From Larkinella sp. C7 (GTDB lineage Bacteria > Bacteroidota > Bacteroidia > Cytophagales > Spirosomataceae): DNA of 64,000 bases. Below are positions 1-7,626 of the stretch, piece after piece (position 1 is the first letter of the stretch; every line of letters begins with the position of its first letter). The position numbers and the translations under genes are program-made. The stretch spans positions 310,001-374,000 of the forward strand of contig NZ_VBSL01000002.1 in the NCBI RefSeq assembly GCF_006149005.1, given 5' to 3'. The notes under the pieces are model-generated. The model did no database searches. It was given only the letters and a program-made list of their open reading frames with translations, and was not told where the DNA came from.

Positions 1-111
1 GCATGACGCAATGTGTACGTCTCCTCCGGTTTAATTTGTCGAATCGTCATCGAAATACATCGGGTAAATTGCTAAGTTAGGGGTTCATTATTTTCCAGAC
101 CCCGTAAACGC

Positions 112-1476
112 ATGGCACAGAAAAAATTTATCCTGAGCGAAGCCGACATTCCCGAAAAATGGTACAACATCGTGGCCGACATGCCCAACAAGCCCCTGCC
201 ACCCCTGCACCCCGGAACCAAAGAACCCATTGGCCCCGACATGCTGGCTCCCCTGTTCCCGATGGAGCTAATCAAGCAGGAAGTGACCACCGACAAATGG
301 GTCGATATTCCCGACGAAGTACGCGAAATCTATAAAATCTGGCGTCCCACGCCCATGTTCCGCGCCTATGGTTTGGAGAAATTGCTGGACACACCCGCCA
401 AAATTTACTACAAATACGAAGGGGGCAGCCCCGCCGGTTCGCACAAACCCAACACGGCGGTTCCGCAGGCGTATTACAACAAACAGGCTGGCGTCAAGCG
501 CATTACGACCGAAACCGGCGCGGGTCAGTGGGGCAGCGCACTGAGTTTTGCCTGTCAACTGTTCGGTATCGAGTGTGAAGTCTACATGGTTCGGGCGAGT
601 TACGACGGCAAACCGTACCGCAAAATCATGATGAACACCTGGGGCGCCACGGTGTACCCCTCCCCCTCGAACCGCACCGAAGCCGGCAAGAAAATCCTGG
701 CGGACGATCCCCAGTCGCCGGGCAGCCTGGGCATTGCGATTTCGGAAGCCGTCGAACTGGCGTTTCAGGACGAAAACACCAAATACGCCCTCGGCTCGGT
801 GCTCAACCACGTGCTGATGCACCAGACTGTCATCGGTCTCGAAGCCATCAAGCAACTGGAGCAGGCCGGTGATTTCCCGGATATTATTGTTGCTCCGTTT
901 GGGGGTGGTTCCAACTTTGCCGGGATCACGTTTCCGTTTCTGCGGTATAATCTGGAAGAAGGCAAAAAAATCCGCTGCATTGCCGCCGAACCGGCTTCCT
1001 GTCCCAAGCTGACGCGCGGGGTGTTCCGCTACGACCTGGGCGACACGGTGGGCATGACACCCCTCCTGCCGATGTATACGCTCGGCCACAATTTCATTCC
1101 GGCCCCGATTCACGCGGGCGGTTTGCGGTACCACGGCGCAGGGGCCATTGTGAGTCAGTTACTCAAAGACGGGCTGATCGAAGCGCAGGCACTCAAGCAG
1201 TTGGAGTGTTTCGAAGCGGGGATCAAATTCGCCAAAACCGAGGGCATCATTCCGGCACCGGAAGCCACGCACGCCATTGCAACGGCCATTCGCGAAGCCC
1301 AGCGGGCCAAAGAAGAAGGAACCGCCAAAACGATTCTGTTTAACCTCTGCGGGCACGGCCACTTCGACATGAGTGCCTACGAGCAGTATCTGTCGGGCAA
1401 GCTGGTGGAACATGAAGTGACGCAGGAAGAAATTCTGGAGTCGCTGGCGGAGCTGGATACACCGTTGATTGCCTGA
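112..1476 (+). CDS. trpB: Tryptophan synthase beta chain, TrpB2-like
   Basis: Predicted PLP-dependent tryptophan synthase beta subunit (indole + serine to tryptophan), 454 aa, cytoplasmic. The PLP lysine lies in GSHKPNTA (about residue 112), followed by TETGAGQWG and a phosphate-binding GGGSNF near residue 264. The N-terminal extension of about 50 residues and the overall length fit the TrpB2 group rather than the roughly 400-aa TrpB1 that pairs with TrpA. No trpA or other trp gene is adjacent, which suits TrpB2, a form often found alone and thought to salvage indole. The ATG at 112 is used. A 32-bp-arm palindrome follows the stop codon. Sure of the family; the physiological role is inferred. 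Confidence 0.93.
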   Translation: MAQKKFILSEADIPEKWYNIVADMPNKPLPPLHPGTKEPIGPDMLAPLFPMELIKQEVTTDKWVDIPDEVREIYKIWRPTPMFRAYGLEKLLDTPAKIYYKYEGGSPAGSHKPNTAVPQAYYNKQAGVKRITTETGAGQWGSALSFACQLFGIECEVYMVRASYDGKPYRKIMMNTWGATVYPSPSNRTEAGKKILADDPQSPGSLGIAISEAVELAFQDENTKYALGSVLNHVLMHQTVIGLEAIKQLEQAGDFPDIIVAPFGGGSNFAGITFPFLRYNLEEGKKIRCIAAEPASCPKLTRGVFRYDLGDTVGMTPLLPMYTLGHNFIPAPIHAGGLRYHGAGAIVSQLLKDGLIEAQALKQLECFEAGIKFAKTEGIIPAPEATHAIATAIREAQRAKEEGTAKTILFNLCGHGHFDMSAYEQYLSGKLVEHEVTQEEILESLAELDTPLIA

Positions 1477-1495
1477 TCGTTAACCCCTCCTTCCG

Positions 1496-1579
1496 ATATT
1501 CGTTATTCACTATTCAGTATTCGATATTTATTGATTTAACCTCACTAATATCGAATACTGAATAGTGAATAACGAATAT
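1496..1579. repeat. Perfect 32-bp inverted repeat built of GAATAnn heptads
   Basis: The arms at 1496-1527 and 1548-1579 are perfect reverse complements around a 20-nt loop. The right arm and its flank (1553-1594) read as six consecutive 7-nt words: GAATACT, GAATAGT, GAATAAC, GAATATT, GACTAAC, GAATACC. It lies in the 130-bp gap between trpB and the GNAT gene, both on the plus strand. No T-run follows, so it is not a classical terminator, although it could form a very stable RNA hairpin. Confidence 0.93.
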
Positions 1580-1606
1580 TGACTAACGAATACCACATCT
1601 CAATTT

Positions 1607-2161
1607 ATGCTCACCGTAAATTTCGACCCTTTCCCCATCCTAACCACCCACCGACTGCTAATCCGGCAATTGGTCGAAAGCGATGCAAATGATTTGTTTG
1701 CCCTTCGTTCCCATGAAACCCTGATGCGGTTTATTCCCCGCCCCCTGGCGAAATCTGTGGACGATGCGGTTTTGTTGATCCGGGGATTTGACGAACTGAT
1801 TCGGGCCGGTGAAAGCATTACGTGGGGAATCGCGCTAAAAAATGAACCCAACGTGATCGGAACCATTGGTTTCGTTCGCTTTCAGAAAGAAAACTTCCGG
1901 GCCGAAGTCGGCTATTTGCTGCATTCGGACTACCACGGTAGCGGGCTGATGCAGGAAGCCCTTCTGGAGGTGGTCGACTACGGTTTTCGGGCGCTACAAC
2001 TCCATTCCATCGAAGCCATTGTCGATCCGGACAATACCGCTTCCGCCAACGTTCTGGAACGAAGCGGTTTTCGGAAAGAGGGGCATTTCAAAGAAAATAA
2101 ATTCTTCAACGGTCGCTTTCTCGATTCGGTTTATTACGCCCGCCTGGCCCCGATTGAATAA
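1607..2161 (+). CDS. GNAT family N-acetyltransferase (RimJ/RimL-like)
   Basis: 184-aa acetyl-CoA-dependent N-acetyltransferase of the RimJ/RimL type. Visible family features are the N-terminal TTHRLLIRQL strand, the mid-protein GTIGFVRF, the EVGYLLHSDYHGSGLMQEA stretch that forms the acetyl-CoA pyrophosphate loop region, and a C-terminal ANVLERSGFRKEG followed by a DSVYYARL end. RimJ/RimL homologues acetylate ribosomal protein N-termini, but many paralogues act on other amines, so the substrate is unknown. It stands alone, 130 bp after trpB behind a long palindrome. Confidence 0.9.
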   Translation: MLTVNFDPFPILTTHRLLIRQLVESDANDLFALRSHETLMRFIPRPLAKSVDDAVLLIRGFDELIRAGESITWGIALKNEPNVIGTIGFVRFQKENFRAEVGYLLHSDYHGSGLMQEALLEVVDYGFRALQLHSIEAIVDPDNTASANVLERSGFRKEGHFKENKFFNGRFLDSVYYARLAPIE

Positions 2162-2304
2162 ATACCGGCATAAATTGTACTGGTCAAATGCGTCCGGAAA
2201 ATTGCCTGAAAAAACAACATACATTCCAAAGAAGTTACTAAAAAACAGTGAATTACATCGCAATAATTATAGTTTTATAGGATAGACCACGCGTTTTACT
2301 GATT

Positions 2305-3822
2305 ATGCCACAAAGTAGTCGATTTATACAGAAAGACCCGGACGTTGTGTTGATTGGGGCCGGAATCATGAGTGCCACGCTCGGCATGTTACTCAAAGAG
2401 CTAGACCCAACGTTGACCATCGAAGTTTTTGAACGGCTGGATGTGTTGGCCGCCGAAAGTTCAGATGCCTGGAACAACGCCGGAACCGGCCACTCTGCTT
2501 TTTGCGAATTAAACTATACTCCGGAAAAAGAAGACGGATCGGTCGATATCTCCAAAGCCGTTAAAATTGCCGAGTCGTTCGAGGTTTCCAAAGAATTCTG
2601 GGCCTATCTGGTACAGCAAAACATTACGCCCTCACCCGAAACGTTTATCAACGAAATTCCCCACATGAGCTTCGTTTGGGGGGAAAAGAACGTCGAATAT
2701 CTGAAAAAGCGGCACGACGCGCTCGACAATCACCACCTCTTCAAAGGAATGCTCTATTCCGAAGATCCGGCGCAATTGAAAGAGTGGATGCCGCTGGTCA
2801 TGAAGGAACGGGAACCGGATCAGAAAGTAGCCGCTACCCGCATGGACATTGGGACCGACGTCAATTTTGGTGCCCTGACCCGCGCCTTATTCGACCACCT
2901 CCGGAAAATGGAGGGTGTCACGATCCGGCTGGCCCACGACGTTCGCGACCTCGAACAGGAGAAAGACGGCACCTGGAAAATCACGGTAAAAAACTGGTCG
3001 ACACGGAAGAAACGGGAGCTGCGCACCCGGTTTATTTTCATCGGTGCGGGCGGTGGCTCCCTGCCCCTGCTCGAAAAAGCCGACATCCCCGAAGGCAAAG
3101 GCTTTGGCGGTTTTCCGGTCAGCGGCCAGTGGCTGGTCTGCAACAACCCGGACATCGTTGAACAGCACGAAGCGAAAGTATACGGCAAAGCGGCTGTCGG
3201 CTCTCCCCCGATGTCGGTCCCGCACCTCGACACGCGGATGATCGACGGCAAAAAAGCCCTCCTGTTTGGCCCCTACGCCGGTTTTTCAACGAAATTCCTC
3301 AAAAATGGCTCCTTCATGGACCTGCCATTGTCCATTAAAGCCAACAATTTGCTGCCCATGATGGCGGCCGGTTTGCACAACATTCCGCTGACGAAATACC
3401 TCATCGATCAGGTGCGGCAATCGCCGGAAGATCGGCTGGCCGCGCTGAAAGACTATTTCCCGGCGGCCAAAATGGAAGACTGGGACCTGGAAACCGCCGG
3501 TCAGCGGGTTCAGGTCATCAAGAAAGACCCCGAAGAAGGCGGTATTCTGGAATTCGGCACGGAAGTCGTCTGTGCAGCCGATGGTTCCATTGCGGCCCTA
3601 TTGGGGGCGTCGCCGGGAGCGTCGACCTCCGTTTCCATCATGCTTGACCTGCTAAACCGGTGTTTTCCCACCCAACTTCGTACGGAAGCCTGGCAGACCA
3701 AATTGAAGCAGATGATTCCGTCGTACGGGCAATCGCTGGCGACCAATGCGGAACTGGCGCACCAGACCCGTGCCTGGACGAGTGAAGTGTTGAGGCTCAA
3801 GGAGACTGAACCGGTTCTTTAA
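2305..3822 (+). CDS. mqo: Malate:quinone oxidoreductase
   Basis: FAD-dependent peripheral membrane enzyme (505 aa) that oxidises malate to oxaloacetate and passes the electrons to quinone, replacing or supplementing NAD-dependent malate dehydrogenase in the TCA cycle. The N-terminal dinucleotide-binding motif is [15 protein letters not shown], followed by [15 protein letters not shown], a signature of Mqo. [10 protein letters not shown] and [16 protein letters not shown], also typical of Mqo, lie in the middle and C-terminal parts. Length matches the family. The next gene starts 12 bp after the stop, so the two are probably cotranscribed. Confidence 0.96.
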   Translation: MPQSSRFIQKDPDVVLIGAGIMSATLGMLLKELDPTLTIEVFERLDVLAAESSDAWNNAGTGHSAFCELNYTPEKEDGSVDISKAVKIAESFEVSKEFWAYLVQQNITPSPETFINEIPHMSFVWGEKNVEYLKKRHDALDNHHLFKGMLYSEDPAQLKEWMPLVMKEREPDQKVAATRMDIGTDVNFGALTRALFDHLRKMEGVTIRLAHDVRDLEQEKDGTWKITVKNWSTRKKRELRTRFIFIGAGGGSLPLLEKADIPEGKGFGGFPVSGQWLVCNNPDIVEQHEAKVYGKAAVGSPPMSVPHLDTRMIDGKKALLFGPYAGFSTKFLKNGSFMDLPLSIKANNLLPMMAAGLHNIPLTKYLIDQVRQSPEDRLAALKDYFPAAKMEDWDLETAGQRVQVIKKDPEEGGILEFGTEVVCAADGSIAALLGASPGASTSVSIMLDLLNRCFPTQLRTEAWQTKLKQMIPSYGQSLATNAELAHQTRAWTSEVLRLKETEPVL

Positions 3823-3834
3823 TGGAGTCAGATC

Positions 3835-4308
3835 ATGGCCGCACCCAACGATGCCGTCCGGTTTGACGCGGTGATCGAGCGATTTACAAACGCAATAGGA
3901 GCGCATTATATTGGTGTTCCCGACGAGGTGGTGCAGCAGTTTACGCAAAAGTCGGCAGTACGCGTCATGTGCCTGCTCAACGGCACCGTCGAGTTTCACT
4001 GTGCTCTCCGGCCCAAAGGCGACGGTTCGTTTATGATCAGCATCGGAACACCCATCCGGCAGCAGCTCAAAGTGCGGCTGGGCGACAGCGTGAAGGCGGT
4101 AATCTGGAAAGATGAAAGTGAATATGGTCGAAAAATGCCGGAAGAACTTCAGGAGTTGCTGGCTATCGACGAAGAGGGAAACCGGCATTTTCAGGCCCTC
4201 ACGCCCGGCAAGCAACGCAGCATTATGTATTACATCGACGGAGCCAAAAACGTCCAGGTCCGCGTGGACCGCGCCATTATGATGATCGACCGGTTGAAAA
4301 CGAAATAA
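3835..4308 (+). CDS. DUF1905/YdeI-OmdA-like protein
   Basis: 157-aa protein of two parts. The N-terminal half (about 1-95) resembles DUF1905, with FDAVIER, VRVMCLLNG and the SIGTPIRQQLKVRLGD strand pattern. The C-terminal part carries the YdeI/OmdA signature (FQALTPGKQRSIMYYIDGAKN, about residues 120-140). Homologues are labelled bacteriocin-protection or OmpD-associated proteins, but no biochemical function is established. Probably cytoplasmic; no signal peptide or membrane segment is seen. It follows mqo by 12 bp and is likely in the same transcript. Confidence 0.82.
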   Translation: MAAPNDAVRFDAVIERFTNAIGAHYIGVPDEVVQQFTQKSAVRVMCLLNGTVEFHCALRPKGDGSFMISIGTPIRQQLKVRLGDSVKAVIWKDESEYGRKMPEELQELLAIDEEGNRHFQALTPGKQRSIMYYIDGAKNVQVRVDRAIMMIDRLKTK

Positions 4309-4399
4309 TTTTACGGCTGAACATTGCCGTTAAAAAAGCCGTACCGTATTTCAGTACAGTTTTTATTTTTATCGGATTGCCGTTCTATTCTCAGGAATC

Positions 4400-5305
4400 A
4401 TGAGCGAAATAAAACTATACGATGCCCCGGAATTTACGGCGAAGTTCATGCCTTCAGAGGAGTTAGATGCGATTTTAAAAGCGGATCGCAGCAAGTTTTT
4501 TATTGTACGGGTAGAAGAAATGTATCGCCATGTCGACAGCCCGGTTCCGCCTTCCCGATCGACAATCTATTCCTGTTTATACCTCACCGAAGGTGAAGCA
4601 AGCATGAAAATCGGGAGTGAATTGTATACCATTCACAGCCAGGAATTACTGATTGTCCCTGCTGGACAGGTTTTTTCATTTCGGGAAAATGACGTAAACA
4701 AAGGCTATCTTTGCGGTTTTCACAGCGATTTTCTGGTGGGAAAATGGCTCAAAAACAACCTGTTAAAAGAATTTGACTTTTTACAGATCTGGGGAAATCC
4801 ACTCATCAAACCGGACGAGCAATCTGCTCAGTTTATAGAGTCCCTGTATGGACGACTTCTGATTGATTACTCCCAAAATGGCCTTCAGAACCCCGGCATT
4901 TTACAGTCGTATTTACTCGCGTTGCTGTGTGAGGTAAACCGGGTTTACCAGGCCATTTCACCCCCTGATCCCATCGCGGCTGTGACCCTGACAAACCGGT
5001 TTCGGGAGTTGGTCTTCTCGCTGTTCCGGACGAAACAACGGGTATCCGAGTATGCCGCCCTGCTCAATATTACCCCCAATCATCTGAATAAAACCGTTCG
5101 GGTCGTTTCCGGAAAATCTCCGACCAAATGGATCGACGAAGCCATTCTGCTCGAAGCCAAAGTGCTGTTATGCCAAACCGGTTTGTCCATCAATGAAGTC
5201 GCTACCCAAGTCGGTTTGGACGATCCCTCCTATTTCACCCGTCTGTTTAAAAAGCTGGAAGGACAAACGCCAACCGAGTTTCGAAGAATGATTGAAAAGT
5301 CCTGA
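4400..5305 (+). CDS. AraC family transcriptional regulator
   Basis: 301-aa regulator. The N-terminal part (about 20-150) is a cupin-like sensing domain, with alternating strands around SCLYLTEGEASMKIG and LLIVPAGQVFSF. The C-terminal AraC DNA-binding domain (about 212-300) has both helix-turn-helix motifs; the second reads INEVATQVGLDDPSYFTRLF and ends in GQTPTEFRR. The next gene (5380) starts 74 bp downstream behind a 7-bp inverted repeat and encodes a membrane protein, which makes that pair a plausible target. Ligand unknown. Confidence 0.92.
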   Translation: MSEIKLYDAPEFTAKFMPSEELDAILKADRSKFFIVRVEEMYRHVDSPVPPSRSTIYSCLYLTEGEASMKIGSELYTIHSQELLIVPAGQVFSFRENDVNKGYLCGFHSDFLVGKWLKNNLLKEFDFLQIWGNPLIKPDEQSAQFIESLYGRLLIDYSQNGLQNPGILQSYLLALLCEVNRVYQAISPPDPIAAVTLTNRFRELVFSLFRTKQRVSEYAALLNITPNHLNKTVRVVSGKSPTKWIDEAILLEAKVLLCQTGLSINEVATQVGLDDPSYFTRLFKKLEGQTPTEFRRMIEKS

Positions 5306-5351
5306 AACTCGCCTTATCCATCCTACCCCCCATTCTCCCAAAAACCGACCT

Positions 5352-5372
5352 TTGCATCATCAATCGATGCAA
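5352..5372. promoter_or_regulatory. Small inverted repeat, possible operator
   Basis: TTGCATC (5352-5358) and GATGCAA (5366-5372) form a 7-bp inverted repeat with a 7-nt spacer, 7 bp before the start of the 5380 gene and downstream of the AraC gene. The preceding CCTTTG resembles part of a Bacteroidota -7 element (TAnnTTTG) but lacks the TA. It may be an operator; no direct proof. Confidence 0.4.
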
Positions 5373-5379
5373 TAGAGCC

Positions 5380-5844
5380 ATGTATTTCCTTCTTTTAAGT
5401 GTTCACTCTGCCTTCCGATGGCTGGTTGTTGTGAGTGTTTTGTACGGAATTTACCGGGGATTCCGGGGCTGGTTTGGCCAGCGTTTGTTTACCCGAACCG
5501 ATAACGCCACCCGCCACATTACGGCCACGATTTGCCATACTCAGCTACTGATTGGCTACGTCCTCTATTTTAACAGTCCGTTGATTCAGTATTTTCGGTT
5601 CCATTATGACGAAGCCCGCAAGCAATTCGACCTGTTGTTTTTCGGGCTGATCCACGTCATTTTGATGACCATAGCGATCATTTTGATCACGATTGGTTCA
5701 TCAGCCTCGAAACGCATGAATTCTGATCGGGGGAAATTTAAAACCATGACAATATGGTTCTTGCTGGCCCTATTAATTATGCTATCGGCCATTCCCTGGC
5801 CTTTTTCACCACTGGCCAACCGGCACTACTTCCGCTCTTTTTAA
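5380..5844 (+). CDS. Small polytopic membrane protein, His-bearing helices
   Basis: I do not recognise the family with certainty. The 154-aa protein has about four hydrophobic segments (roughly 1-25, 48-68, 84-106 and 122-142). Histidines sit inside or at the ends of the helices (H9 in SVHSAFRW, H53 in ICHTQLL, H92 in LIHVILM), as in small membrane b-type cytochromes, so haem binding is possible but unproven. It ends 2 bp before a DUF3817 membrane protein, so the two are likely co-translated and may interact. The upstream AraC gene may control them. Confidence 0.75.
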   Translation: MYFLLLSVHSAFRWLVVVSVLYGIYRGFRGWFGQRLFTRTDNATRHITATICHTQLLIGYVLYFNSPLIQYFRFHYDEARKQFDLLFFGLIHVILMTIAIILITIGSSASKRMNSDRGKFKTMTIWFLLALLIMLSAIPWPFSPLANRHYFRSF

Positions 5845-5846
5845 TC

Positions 5847-6155
5847 ATGAAATTTCTGACCACCAAAATCGGTCGTCTGCGGCTGATCGGCTTTTTAGAA
5901 GGGCTCTCTCTCCTCATCTTAATCGGCATTGCGGTTCCCTTAAAATACGCCAGTGGGGACCCATCGCTCGTGAAAACAATGGGACCGGTACACGGCCTAT
6001 TATTCCTGCTTTTTAGCCTGAATACCCTGAGTTTTGGAATCGAGCAGAAATGGAAATTTCAGGAAACAACCTGGAAGGTATTGGTCGCCTGCCTGATCCC
6101 ATTTGGCACGTTTTACGTAGATTATACAATTCTGTCGCGACAGGAGGTCCAATAA
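5847..6155 (+). CDS. DUF3817 family membrane protein
   Basis: 102-aa integral membrane protein starting at the ATG at 5847; a longer in-frame reading back to 5754 overlaps the upstream gene and is less likely. It shows the DUF3817 pattern: RLIGFLEGLSLLILI in helix 1, a middle KTMGPVHGLLFLLF with the conserved glycine-proline-x-histidine-glycine, and a third helix near the C-terminus. Function of the family is unknown. Its start is 2 bp after the stop of the preceding membrane protein. A minus-strand terminator overlaps its end. Confidence 0.85.
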   Translation: MKFLTTKIGRLRLIGFLEGLSLLILIGIAVPLKYASGDPSLVKTMGPVHGLLFLLFSLNTLSFGIEQKWKFQETTWKVLVACLIPFGTFYVDYTILSRQEVQ

Positions 6156-6195
6156 AAAAACGGTCACGAACCGTACGTTAGACTGTCCATGACCG
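6154..6195 (-). terminator. Rho-independent terminator of the DUF6600 gene
   Basis: Read on the minus strand: CGGTCA (6195-6190), a long loop, TGACCG (6166-6161), then seven T residues (6160-6154). It lies 20 bp after the stop of the convergent DUF6600 gene. The stem is only 6 bp and the loop contains further short pairings. Confidence 0.6.
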
Positions 6196-6215
6196 CTTCG
6201 TTGGCATTTCAATCG

Positions 6216-7559
6216 TTACTGCGGCCCCCGACGGCCGCCACCGCCCTCACCCCGATTGGAAGAGTTTTGACGCTCCTGATACTGGCGGGGCGGCTGACTC
6301 GGAGTCCGTTGCTGAAACTCTCCTCCCTGACGCTGGGGCCGTTCTACCCGTTGCGGAGTGCTTTCACTGCCTCCACCACCGCCCGACCAGCGGGAACGCT
6401 GGCTCGACTGATCAGGCTGGGGATAACTCCGGGGTTCGGCCCGGCGCTCGACCGACGGAGAGCCCGCGCCCGGATTGTAGCTGCGGTTCGTGCGGTTTTC
6501 GGAAGGGCTTTCCATCCGGTTTGGCATAGTTCCGGAACCAGACCGGTTGTCAAAATCAGGACGGTTTGAAGTACGGGAGTTAGACCGGTAATCAAAATCG
6601 GGACGATTTGAATTCGCAGAATTGGACCGGTTCTCGTAATCCGGGCGGTTTGTGTTATCAGCATTCGGCCGGTTGTTGAAGCCATCGTTGCGGTTCATCG
6701 AATTCTCACCCCGATTGGTTGGATTACGATCATAGTCATAGCGGTTCGAACGGTTTGAGTTCGGATAGTTCCCGGCTACCTCACCCCGATTATTGCCGTT
6801 GTAATTGCCATTCCCGTTGTAACTCCCCCGGTTATCTCCCCGATTGGAATTCCCGTTTCCACCCCGGGCACCATACGCGCCACGACTCGCAACATCGTTG
6901 GCCCGGTAGACCGGAACACTCCGGCGGGTATAGCGTTCCATCTCATCCCGGCGCGGGCCGTAGCCATACGACCGGTTGTTGTACCGGTATACGTTATTGA
7001 TGATGGTTGTGTTGTGATAGACGTTGACGACCCGGGTTCTGGGAATGCAATAGCTGTAAACGCGCGGGCTGGTGATGTACATCTGCGGAACAAACGTCCA
7101 GTAATTGAACGGAAGGTTGATGTTTACGTTGATGCTCATGTCCGGCCCGAGCGGTGCCCAGCCGTAGTAGCCACCACCGGAACGCCAGCTCACCCAGGCC
7201 GGTCCCCATTCGCTGTCCGGAACCCAGACCCAGCGTCCGTAATAGTCATCGAACAGCCAGCGTCCATAGTGAAAAGGCGCCCAGCCCCAGTCGTAGTCCG
7301 ACACCCAGGTGTTGCCATATTCCGTTACGGCCCAATGACCATTGGTGGCATAGGGTTGAAAATCACCCGGCACATCCGGCATCCAGACCTGACCGTACGT
7401 CGGGTTCCGGGTCCATTGTCCATAAGGAGCCAATTCATCGTAAAAGGATTCCACTGGCAGATCGACGCCGGGTTGTGCCATCGTTTTTTGAGGCATCGCC
7501 AGCGCGATTAAAAAGAATAGGATCACCCCAAAAGCCGGTATGATTCGTTGTGTTTTCAT
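6216..7559 (-). CDS. Secreted DUF6600 / YXWGXW-repeat protein with Asn-Arg-rich tail
   Basis: 447-aa secreted protein. A signal peptide (about 1-28, ending in KTMAQ) is followed by a Trp/Tyr-rich domain (about 35-180) with repeated WxxxxxYG motifs such as YGQVWMPDV, YDWGWAPFHYGRW and YYGRWVWVPDSEWGPAW, typical of DUF6600. From about residue 200 the chain is low-complexity, rich in Asn, Arg, Ser and Gly, and contains three 14-residue tandem units of the NRPDFDNRSNS kind, then a Gln/Arg/Gly-rich end. Such tails are flexible and often cell-surface or envelope linked. Function unknown. Long frames on the opposite strand come from the compositional bias and are not genes. Confidence 0.85.
   Translation of the reverse strand: MKTQRIIPAFGVILFFLIALAMPQKTMAQPGVDLPVESFYDELAPYGQWTRNPTYGQVWMPDVPGDFQPYATNGHWAVTEYGNTWVSDYDWGWAPFHYGRWLFDDYYGRWVWVPDSEWGPAWVSWRSGGGYYGWAPLGPDMSINVNINLPFNYWTFVPQMYITSPRVYSYCIPRTRVVNVYHNTTIINNVYRYNNRSYGYGPRRDEMERYTRRSVPVYRANDVASRGAYGARGGNGNSNRGDNRGSYNGNGNYNGNNRGEVAGNYPNSNRSNRYDYDRNPTNRGENSMNRNDGFNNRPNADNTNRPDYENRSNSANSNRPDFDYRSNSRTSNRPDFDNRSGSGTMPNRMESPSENRTNRSYNPGAGSPSVERRAEPRSYPQPDQSSQRSRWSGGGGGSESTPQRVERPQRQGGEFQQRTPSQPPRQYQERQNSSNRGEGGGGRRGPQ
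6535..6660. repeat. 42-bp tandem repeat inside the DUF6600 gene
   Basis: GACCGGT recurs at 6541, 6583 and 6625, a strict 42-bp period, with diverged intervening sequence. Each unit encodes 14 residues built on NRPDFD-NRSNS. The copies are imperfect but in frame, as expected for an expanding coding minisatellite. Confidence 0.85.
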
Positions 7560-7626
7560 GGCCCGTCGGACGTTAAAAGTAGAACTGCTCCTTTGATAAA
7601 CGAAAGAGCCAAAGGTTTAATCTACT

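Noticed and set aside
1-111. Start of a divergent gene at the left edge (CAT at 2-4)
   Set aside because: At most one codon would be in the window, which gives no support for a gene.
6189-6569. 126-aa frame on the plus strand over the DUF6600 gene
   Set aside because: It is a shadow of the low-complexity Asn/Arg-rich coding region, with no homologue-like features.
6535-6660. Regular repeats looking like a CRISPR array
   Set aside because: The 42-bp unit is in frame within a coding sequence, has no separate spacers, and there are no cas genes.
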